From assembly GCA_934254815.1 (NCBI GenBank), contig CAKQME010000004.1, positions 62,001-126,000 on the forward strand: DNA of 64,000 bases, read 5' to 3'. The DNA comes from an uncultured Clostridia bacterium. GTDB taxonomy: Bacteria; Bacillota; Clostridia; Christensenellales; Borkfalkiaceae. Every line of letters begins with the position of its first letter. Positions within the stretch are counted from its first letter, which is position 1. The notes under the pieces are model-generated. The model searched no databases. It was not told the origin of the DNA and was given only the letters and a program-made list of their open reading frames with translations. A program made the translations under genes and the position numbers. Of this stretch, positions 25,481-32,280 are shown piece by piece.

Positions 25481-26812
25481 ATGTCTTCTACGGAAAACGA
25501 AATGACGCTTATTCAATTCTTCAAGGTGATAGGCAAAAGCTGGAAAAAACTTTTGGTTTACGCTTTGTCGAGTATAATTATCGCAACTGCCGTAATGTCG
25601 GTGGTAAACGTGTGTACGGATACCCGCCACGCCTCCGCCGTTATTACTTCGGGCAATGCGGAAGATAATACGCTTAATATGCTCGCTCAGGAAAAAAACG
25701 AGGTGCTGGCTTCGGCTGTCGCGGAATTGTTCGCAACCGACGCCGCAAGACAGGAAAAAATCATTTCCGCGCTTACGCCCAATCTTACCGTTACCGCGCC
25801 TGCGGAAACAAAAGATACGAAAACCGACGCGACTTCCGTGCAATTTCTAATAGATATCGAAGAGGATAAATCTCTTGGCTTGTCGGCAAATCAATATAAG
25901 GCGTTGGCAGACGGCGTAACGAGGGGCTTTATCAAAAAGCTTTCGTCGATAGGCGAACTCGAACAACTGATCGCTTTCGATTATAATATCGACTCTAATA
26001 TCTCCGAACTGGAGTATATTCAGGTTGCTTACGACGTCACCGATATGCTTAAAAATTTAAGGGGAATAGTAAAGGCGTCGCTTTCGACTATGACCTATTA
26101 TAATTCGGCTGCGGGAGATTTCAAGGGGACAAACGGGCGTTCTCTTAACGAAATAGTCGCTTCGCTCGATTCTTATATCGACGCTGCCGACAGAGTTACC
26201 GATACGATAGTGAGCTTGCGTCTGAGCAATAAAAACGCGGCGGTCTCCGCTAAAGATTATCTTAAAAACGCTTACGATATAGCCGTTATCGACGCGAAAC
26301 GTTACAGCGATTTCGCCGCCGAAACCGATAAAGAACTTCAATATTATAAAGATTTGAAAATAACATTGTCCGTTACGGATAAAAACAACGTGCTTGTGCA
26401 GGATTTCGCTAAGATATATAACGAACTTACTCTGAGAAACGAAACGGCGCAGAAAAACGCCGCCGCGGCTCAGAAAATAGCTTCCGTTCTCGAATTGCGT
26501 TATAACGCATATAAAGACCTTACCCCCGATCAGCTCAAACCGTCTACCGAAACCGACGGAACTACGACAAAGCTCAAAAATCTCTACGAGGTCACTTCTT
26601 CGGTTATAGAAGAGTATAACGCGGTGGCGGCGGAGTATGAATCCAGCAGTTACGCGGCGTATTTGTCGCGCTCGACGAATGCGAAAATATATGTTTCACG
26701 CGTGTTGTCGGTAAAAATAATGCTTATAGTCGACGCTGCGCTGTTGGTTATCTCATTGATAGTCGCTTATGCTCAGACTTTTGATAAAATGAAACGTAAC
26801 GGCAGTCTGTAA
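25481..26812 (+). CDS. Two-TM membrane protein, Wzz/chain-length-determinant-like
   Basis: 443 residues. A short cytoplasmic N-terminus (MTLIQFFKVIGKSWKKLLVY) leads into a TM helix at about residues 25-45, then a long extracytoplasmic, largely helical part of about 360 residues, a second TM helix near residues 408-430, and a short basic tail. This order, including the LIQFFKVIGKSWK lead-in, matches polysaccharide co-polymerases of the Wzz type, which set polymer length in exopolysaccharide or capsule export. No Wzy, kinase or glycosyltransferase gene is nearby, so the role is uncertain; it may be only a structural analogue. AGGAG precedes ATG 25481. Monocistronic: own promoter and strong terminator. 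Confidence 0.6.
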   Translation: MSSTENEMTLIQFFKVIGKSWKKLLVYALSSIIIATAVMSVVNVCTDTRHASAVITSGNAEDNTLNMLAQEKNEVLASAVAELFATDAARQEKIISALTPNLTVTAPAETKDTKTDATSVQFLIDIEEDKSLGLSANQYKALADGVTRGFIKKLSSIGELEQLIAFDYNIDSNISELEYIQVAYDVTDMLKNLRGIVKASLSTMTYYNSAAGDFKGTNGRSLNEIVASLDSYIDAADRVTDTIVSLRLSNKNAAVSAKDYLKNAYDIAVIDAKRYSDFAAETDKELQYYKDLKITLSVTDKNNVLVQDFAKIYNELTLRNETAQKNAAAAQKIASVLELRYNAYKDLTPDQLKPSTETDGTTTKLKNLYEVTSSVIEEYNAVAAEYESSSYAAYLSRSTNAKIYVSRVLSVKIMLIVDAALLVISLIVAYAQTFDKMKRNGSL

Positions 26813-26827
26813 GTTGTCGTTCAGGCG

Positions 26828-26867
26828 CGAGCCGCCCGCATTTGCGGGCGGCTCGTATTATTTTTTT
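26828..26867 (+). terminator. Terminator of the Wzz-like gene
   Basis: Perfect 12-bp GC-rich stem (26828-26839 with 26844-26855), loop ATTT, then TATTATTTTTTT. Confidence 0.92.
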
Positions 26868-26995
26868 ACGCGGAAATGTTGAATATTTTTCGAATAAATT
26901 TTGCATAAATGAATAACCGTATTTTGTTTTTTATTATCGGAAGATGAAAATTTAATGGCGGAAAGCATTTTTTTTGCTTAACGTATTCAAAACTC

Positions 26996-27024
26996 TTTAC
27001 ATTTTCGGGCGTTTGTGGTATACT
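26996..27024 (+). promoter_or_regulatory. Promoter of the MoxR-VWA operon
   Basis: TTTACA (26996-27001), 17-bp spacer, TATACT (27019-27024), extended TGG. +1 expected near 27031, giving a leader of about 150 nt. Confidence 0.75.
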
Positions 27025-27031
27025 TACAAAC

Positions 27032-27056
27032 AATTATAACTGGGCGAGTTATAATT
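27032..27056 (+). promoter_or_regulatory. Inverted repeat at the start of the MoxR operon message
   Basis: AATTATAACT (27032-27041), loop GGGCG, AGTTATAATT (27047-27056): perfect 10-bp arms immediately at the predicted +1. Could be an operator or a 5' stabilising hairpin. Confidence 0.6.
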
Positions 27057-27094
27057 ATAAGTACAGCTTATAGCAGGTATAAGTACAGCTTATA
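27056..27094 (+). repeat. Tandem 17-bp dyads in the leader of the MoxR operon
   Basis: Two identical direct copies of TATAAGTACAGCTTATA (27056-27072 and 27078-27094) separated by GCAGG, 22 bp from centre to centre. Positions 27065-27094 are the exact reverse complement of 15847-15876 in the leader of the giant LRR gene. Confidence 0.75.
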
Positions 27095-27182
27095 CCTCGA
27101 CGAAACTTAGGATAATTTTTAATAAAAAACCTTATTTTTCGTCAAGTTTCGCCCGAAAAATCTTTTTTAAAGGAGAGAAGCT

Positions 27183-28229
27183 ATGAAATCGGTAAAATTG
27201 TTCGAAAAGTATTATAAGCGCGTTGCTCGCGAAAGCATGACGAAAGCTGTTATCTGCGGCTTGATAATCGGGTTTGCGGCTATGTTTATAACGGCAATCT
27301 TATTTTGGTTTTTCAATCCCAAGCTTTTTTGGCTTGCGTTTATCGCGCTTGCTGTAGGCGCGGGCGTTTCAGCTCCGTTATTTTATCGTTATAAATTCAA
27401 ACCCACGTCGAGCGCAGTCGCAACGCGTATAGACGAGTTGGGCCTTGAAGAAAGAATGATAACCATGAACGAGCATATGGGCGACGAATCTTATATCGCC
27501 AAAAGACAACGCGAAGACGCGGTAAAAACGCTCGGCACGATAAGTTCCGACCTTATTAAAATCGTGGTAAGTATTCCGCTTATTATAGCCGCGTGCTTTG
27601 CGGCGACGCTCGGCGCGGGTATGACTACCGTCGGCGCGCTTGCTAATGCCGGGGTAATCGACGGAGGAAAAGATATAATCGACGATATAACCAGAGAAGA
27701 CCCGATTTACTACGATGTCGAATACGACACCCGGGGCGACGGCGAAATCGTCGGGGATATCGTTCAGAGAATCGAGAAAGGCAAAGACGCCACCGAGATT
27801 TACGCCGTAGCGGGAGACGGTTATGTGTTCTCCTGCTGGGTCATAAAAGGTCAGAAAGAAGCCGGCGAACCGTATCGTCAGGATACCAAGATCGAAGAGG
27901 ATATGAAGATAATCGCGGTGTTCGAGCCTGCCAACGGCGACGGTGAAGGCGAAGGTGAAGGCGATGGCGATGGCGAAGATCAGGGCGACAGCGAAAAGCC
28001 CGGCGACGGCGACGGGCAGGGTAACGACGGCAATAGTAACAATAACGGCGGCATAAGCCCCGGCGGTTCTTACGTCAGCAACGATCAGGTGATAGACGGT
28101 AAACAGGACTATAAAGACCATTACGACGCCGCAAGAGAAGAAGCTACGGATAACGCTCGCGATAACGGAAATCTTACTGACGAAGACAGAGACGCGATAG
28201 ACGGATATTTCAACATTATTAAAAAATAA
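27183..28229 (+). CDS. Membrane protein opening the MoxR operon, with divergent InlB-type repeat
   Basis: 348 residues; start ATG 27183 has AAAGGAGAG upstream. TM segments at about residues 22-45, 48-70 and 124-153, with a conserved-looking cytoplasmic charged part between the second and third (TRIDELGLEERMITMNEHMG). Residues about 178-255 look like a divergent InlB B-repeat (EIYAVAGDGYVFSCWVIKG and the closing IIAVFEPA). Residues 257-292 are a Gly/Glu/Asp-rich spacer encoded by GGCGAN hexamers, then Asn/Gly-rich and a charged C-terminal helix. The first half resembles the DUF4175-type membrane proteins that precede MoxR genes in some bacteria, but I would not name the family. It ends 27 nt before moxR. 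Confidence 0.75.
   Translation: MKSVKLFEKYYKRVARESMTKAVICGLIIGFAAMFITAILFWFFNPKLFWLAFIALAVGAGVSAPLFYRYKFKPTSSAVATRIDELGLEERMITMNEHMGDESYIAKRQREDAVKTLGTISSDLIKIVVSIPLIIAACFAATLGAGMTTVGALANAGVIDGGKDIIDDITREDPIYYDVEYDTRGDGEIVGDIVQRIEKGKDATEIYAVAGDGYVFSCWVIKGQKEAGEPYRQDTKIEEDMKIIAVFEPANGDGEGEGEGDGDGEDQGDSEKPGDGDGQGNDGNSNNNGGISPGGSYVSNDQVIDGKQDYKDHYDAAREEATDNARDNGNLTDEDRDAIDGYFNIIKK
27936..28018 (+). repeat. GGCGAN hexamer repeat inside the coding sequence
   Basis: Tandem GGCGAC/GGTGAA/GGCGAT/GGCGAA units coding for Gly-Asp/Gly-Glu pairs in the linker of the membrane protein. Slippage could change linker length in steps of two residues without a frameshift. Confidence 0.7.
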
Positions 28230-28256
28230 AAAATTTAAAATACAGAGAGTAGAAAA

Positions 28257-29255
28257 ATGATAACAGAAAAGGACATTGAACAGTTCAGCGCACAATGCAA
28301 CGAGATTTTTAAACAGGTAAGCAGAGACGTTATAGGTCAGAAAGACGTAGTCGAAGGCACTATCGTAGCCATGATAGCGGGCGGTAACGTACTTCTCGAA
28401 GGCGTTCCGGGGGTCGGCAAGACAAGACTTGTAAGATCGCTCGGAAGAGTTTTCGATCTTCCGTTCTCCCGTATCCAGTTCACGCCCGACCTTATGCCGG
28501 CGGACGTTACGGGTACTAACATTATAGTAAAGGACGAAGAGGGCAACTCGACGTTCAAATTCCAGCCCGGACCTATTTTCAGTAACATTATCTTAGCCGA
28601 CGAAATCAACCGTGCGACGCCCAAAACTCAGTCCGCGTTGCTCGAAGCAATGCAGGAACATACCGTTACGGTAATGGGCGTTTCGAGAAAACTTGCAGAA
28701 CCGTTCTTCGTCCTTGCGACGCAGAACCCCATAGAACAGGACGGTACTTATCCGCTTCCCGAAGCGCAGATGGACCGTTTCATGTTTAAACTCATCGTTC
28801 CGAACCCCAGCCTCGAAGAGCTTATGCAGATAGTCGATATGACGCAGAAGACTATGGCGGAGGTCGCGGAAGCGGCTTGTAACGGCGAACAACTTCTCAG
28901 AATGAGAGAAACGGCGAACCAGATTCCCGTAGCGGAAGAAGTTCTCCGCTATGCGATGACTTTGACTTCGGCAACCCACCCCGACAGCGAAAACGCTTCG
29001 GAAGCTGCCAAGAAGTACGTCAGAGTCGGCGCAAGCCCGCGTGCGGGTCAGGCTCTTATTTCAGCTGCAAAGGTCGTCGCTCTGATAAAGGGCAGATTCA
29101 ACGTTGCGTATTCGGATATCAACGAACTTGCTTATCCCGTTCTTCGTCACCGTCTTAAACTCAATTTCGAGGCTATCGCGGAGAGAATTTCGGCAGACGA
29201 GATCATTAAGATGATAGTCGAAGAAGTCGGCAAGACGTTTAAAGGCAAAAAGTGA
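28257..29255 (+). CDS. MoxR-family AAA+ ATPase
   Basis: 332 residues. Walker A GVPGVGKT (49-56), Walker B IILADEINRA (Asp115, Glu116), sensor 1 in ATQNP (Asn157), and a sensor-2-like Arg in GASPRAGQAL. MoxR proteins are chaperone-like ATPases that act with DUF58 and von Willebrand proteins to mature, insert metal into, or activate membrane and periplasmic complexes. The gene order moxR, DUF58, BatA-like, VWA is the classic layout. Cytoplasmic, probably hexameric. It lies 27 nt after the operon's first gene and 46 nt before the DUF58 gene. Target not identifiable from sequence alone. Confidence 0.95.
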   Translation: MITEKDIEQFSAQCNEIFKQVSRDVIGQKDVVEGTIVAMIAGGNVLLEGVPGVGKTRLVRSLGRVFDLPFSRIQFTPDLMPADVTGTNIIVKDEEGNSTFKFQPGPIFSNIILADEINRATPKTQSALLEAMQEHTVTVMGVSRKLAEPFFVLATQNPIEQDGTYPLPEAQMDRFMFKLIVPNPSLEELMQIVDMTQKTMAEVAEAACNGEQLLRMRETANQIPVAEEVLRYAMTLTSATHPDSENASEAAKKYVRVGASPRAGQALISAAKVVALIKGRFNVAYSDINELAYPVLRHRLKLNFEAIAERISADEIIKMIVEEVGKTFKGKK

Positions 29256-29301
29256 TCGCTCGCGGAATTTACGCGGCGGTTTGTGACTTGGAGTTCGCAA
29301 A

Positions 29302-30204
29302 ATGAAAGTTTCGTATTTAAACGACAAATTTTTCAGTCGTCTCGAAACGCTGTCCTTAAACTTAAAATCTAATCTGGCAGGATATTTCGGAGGAAAGCAC
29401 CTTGTTAATTCCTACGGTCAGACCGTCGAGTTCGCAGATTTCCGCGAATATCAGTTAGGCGACGATATACGTCGTATAGATTGGAACTTATACAGCCGTT
29501 TCGAAAAATTTTTCTTGAAATTATTTACCGACGAACGTCAGATGCAGATTCAGATTTTTCTCGATTGTTCTGCGTCGATGGGTAAAGACGATCCGAACAA
29601 GGCGGCATACGCGCTGGGCGCAGCCGCCGCGCTCGGATTTTTGGCTGTTCATAATATGGATAAAGTTACGTTCAATATTATGAAAGGCGAAAAGACCTCT
29701 AATCCGTTCGGTACCATAATAGGTAAAAACTCCTACTTCCGCGCTGTAAGTCAGCTCGAAGAGGTTACTTTCGACGGCGAGGCGGACATTGAAAAATGCG
29801 TCGCTTCCTGCCCCGATACAAGCGCGAATAACGGGCTTTCGGTTATCATATCGGACTTTATGACCGACAGCGACTGGAAGAAAGCCGTCGATTATCTGCG
29901 CTATAAACACAGACAAGTTCTGCTCGTTCAGGTGCTTACGCCCGACGAACTCGGCCCCGCTTACGACGGGCGCGTTACGCTTATAGACTCCGAATCGGAG
30001 GGCGTTGACGATACGAGCAAAAATATGAGAATCAGAATAACCCGCGCCGAACAGAAAGCGTATGAGGCGGCTTTGAAAGATTTTAAGCAGGATATGCGTA
30101 CATTCTGCGCAAAGCGTGACGTCGACTACGTTTCAGTAAGCACCGACCAGCCCATTGAAAAGGTTTTGTTCGGAGAGTTGTTAAAGGTTGGTGTAATCGA
30201 ATGA
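29302..30204 (+). CDS. DUF58 domain protein, MoxR partner
   Basis: 300 residues. The DUF58 hallmark is visible in FREYQLGDDIRRIDWNLYSR, and the following VWA-like fold begins with IFLDCSASMGKDD, with a DxSxS metal site. No TM helix. Members act beside MoxR and the Bat VWA proteins. TTGGAG lies before ATG 29302. The stop overlaps the start of the BatA-like gene by 4 nt, giving translational coupling. Confidence 0.93.
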   Translation: MKVSYLNDKFFSRLETLSLNLKSNLAGYFGGKHLVNSYGQTVEFADFREYQLGDDIRRIDWNLYSRFEKFFLKLFTDERQMQIQIFLDCSASMGKDDPNKAAYALGAAAALGFLAVHNMDKVTFNIMKGEKTSNPFGTIIGKNSYFRAVSQLEEVTFDGEADIEKCVASCPDTSANNGLSVIISDFMTDSDWKKAVDYLRYKHRQVLLVQVLTPDELGPAYDGRVTLIDSESEGVDDTSKNMRIRITRAEQKAYEAALKDFKQDMRTFCAKRDVDYVSVSTDQPIEKVLFGELLKVGVIE

Positions 30205-32264
30205 AGCTATTGACACCCTGGGGGCTTCTGGGGCTGATAGGCATCGCGATACTTATAATAATATATATAATCAAGCCTAACTATCAGCAAAAGTTCATTA
30301 CAAGCACATATGTGTGGAAACTGAGCCGGAAGTACAAAAAGAAAAAGCTCCCTACAAGCAGATTAAGAGACATACTTATTATAATATGTCAGATACTTAT
30401 CGTTACGATTTGCGCGATGATACTCTCGAAACCGTCGCAGATACTTAAAACGCAGACAGAAGAACCCGAAATAATCGCTATTATCGACTCTTCGGCAAGC
30501 ATGAAAGCTAAAAGCGGCGACGAAACGCGTTTTCAACGCGCGGTAAGCAGAGTGCGCGCTCTCGCCACGGAAACTTTCGCCGCAAACGGAAAAGTTTCGA
30601 TAATTGTTGCGGATAACGCGCCGTATTTTCTCACTCAGAACGTAAGCGCGGATAATAAAGCGCAGGTTTTCGATTCCCTCGATTCGCTTACCGACGCCAA
30701 ATGCACTTACGGCAGAGCCGATCTCGACGGAGCGGTTAAGATGTGCGAAAAACTTATAGAGGGCAACCCCGAAACGGCGGTTTATCTCTATACTGATACG
30801 AATTTCTATAACGTGCCGAGCGGTATTCAGCTTAAACGCAACGAAGTTATAAACAAAACCGAATGGAACGCCTCCATTCTCAACGCTTATGCCGAAATAG
30901 TCGATAACTACTATAACGTTATCATAGAAGTGGCTTGTTACGGTCGTCCGCTCGACTTAGAGGTGAACGTAAGCGTTGCGGGCGCGAACGCGACCGACGA
31001 AGATTCCGGCGAAGACCTGGTTTTCGACCCCGTAGTCGTTTCGTGTACGGACGATTTGTCAAAACGTATAGTGTTTACTTATAACATAAACGAAGCCGAC
31101 GACGCGGAGGAAGGTACCGGCGTAGGCAGATACGACGGCGCGGAGATAATAGACCTGCGCGGTAAAATCGGGCTGACCGATCCGTCGACGGGCGACGAAA
31201 CAGGTATTGTTTCGTTCGATAAAATCACAGTTACCATCAACGAAAACGATTCGCTCGTAGAAGATAACACGTTCGAAATTTACGGCGGTAATAAAAACAA
31301 ACTCAATATGTATTATTACAGCGTCGACTCGGACGGCAAGGGGTCTTTGAGTCCGTTTATAACGGGCGCGCTCACTTATGCGCAGAATAAATATGCCGAT
31401 AAATGGGATATTAAATATACTCAGGTAAATACGGGCGATCCCGAAATCATAAGCGGTTACGACTATTATGTTTTCGAAAACACTATGCCCGCCAAACTCC
31501 CCGAAGACGGTTTCGTATTTCTTGTAAACCCGTCCAAGGCTCCGTCGGGTTGCGGTTTCTCGCTCAACGGCGACGAATATCCGCTTTCTCAGACGTATCC
31601 TACCGATACGGGTTATCCGGAACTCGAATACGGCGACGACGGAGAGGGACATCCCCTTATGAGAAACGTCGACCCCACGAGAATAACAATCAGCAAATAC
31701 AGACGTTTAAGCATTAACGACGACAGCTATAAAGTGCTTATGGCTATAGACGGCTATCCCGCTCTTATATATAAGGAAACGGAAAACGCGAGAGTGGCGG
31801 TGCTTACTTTCTCGCTTAAATTTTCCGATTGGGGAATAGACGGAACGGGTTCTTTCCCGTTGTTTATGAATAACCTGTTTAAGGCGATATTCCCGTCCGC
31901 AACGGATAAATACGTCTATACCGTAGGCGAAGACGTAACGCTTCAGGGTATGGGTTCGTCGCTTTCGGTGACGAGTACCTCTACTGCGGAGTACAGCGAA
32001 TTCCCCGCGAAGATGCGCGTAAATACTCCGGGCAGCTATACGGTGTCGCAGACTTCGGCTTTCGGCAGAGAATTTTCGGACAGCTTCTTTGTAAAGATAG
32101 CTTCTTCCGAACTCAATATCTTCAGCGTACAGGAAAGCCTGGCAGACCCGTACCAGACGAGAAACGAGAACGACTTCTACAGAGATCTTCTCACATATTT
32201 CGCCGCCGCGCTTGTTGCGATACTGTTCATAGAATGGATATTGCAGTTACTGGACAATTTGTAA
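30201..32264 (+). CDS. BatA-like membrane protein with VWA domain
   Basis: 687 residues. The N-terminal LLTPWGLLGLIGIAILII is the short helix of the aerotolerance-type BatA N-terminal domain, followed by a second TM helix at about 57-75. A VWA domain begins at residue 91, with an intact MIDAS motif DSSAS (96-100). Residues about 250-650 are extracytoplasmic beta-rich domains without a recognised name, and a C-terminal TM helix (about 663-680) closes it. Such proteins bind partners through Mg at the MIDAS site, outside the membrane. Coupled to DUF58 by ATGA overlap, with 16 nt to the next gene. Confidence 0.9.
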   Translation: MKLLTPWGLLGLIGIAILIIIYIIKPNYQQKFITSTYVWKLSRKYKKKKLPTSRLRDILIIICQILIVTICAMILSKPSQILKTQTEEPEIIAIIDSSASMKAKSGDETRFQRAVSRVRALATETFAANGKVSIIVADNAPYFLTQNVSADNKAQVFDSLDSLTDAKCTYGRADLDGAVKMCEKLIEGNPETAVYLYTDTNFYNVPSGIQLKRNEVINKTEWNASILNAYAEIVDNYYNVIIEVACYGRPLDLEVNVSVAGANATDEDSGEDLVFDPVVVSCTDDLSKRIVFTYNINEADDAEEGTGVGRYDGAEIIDLRGKIGLTDPSTGDETGIVSFDKITVTINENDSLVEDNTFEIYGGNKNKLNMYYYSVDSDGKGSLSPFITGALTYAQNKYADKWDIKYTQVNTGDPEIISGYDYYVFENTMPAKLPEDGFVFLVNPSKAPSGCGFSLNGDEYPLSQTYPTDTGYPELEYGDDGEGHPLMRNVDPTRITISKYRRLSINDDSYKVLMAIDGYPALIYKETENARVAVLTFSLKFSDWGIDGTGSFPLFMNNLFKAIFPSATDKYVYTVGEDVTLQGMGSSLSVTSTSTAEYSEFPAKMRVNTPGSYTVSQTSAFGREFSDSFFVKIASSELNIFSVQESLADPYQTRNENDFYRDLLTYFAAALVAILFIEWILQLLDNL

Positions 32265-32280
32265 GGGGAGGAGGAAATTT

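Larger units (their letters stand above)
26813..27182 (+). other. Intergenic region before the MoxR operon
   Basis: 370 nt without a gene. Holds a strong terminator (26828-26867), an AT-rich stretch, a promoter (26996-27024), a perfect 10-bp inverted repeat at the expected +1 (27032-27041 with 27047-27056, loop GGGCG), tandem 17-bp dyads (27056-27094), a longer-range inverted pair CGAAACTT near 27101 and AAGTTTCG near 27144, and the ribosome binding site AAAGGAGAG just before ATG 27183. Confidence 0.7.

Noticed and set aside
27936..28018. Short direct repeats as a CRISPR-like array
   Set aside because: Hexamer units in frame inside a coding sequence, no spacers.
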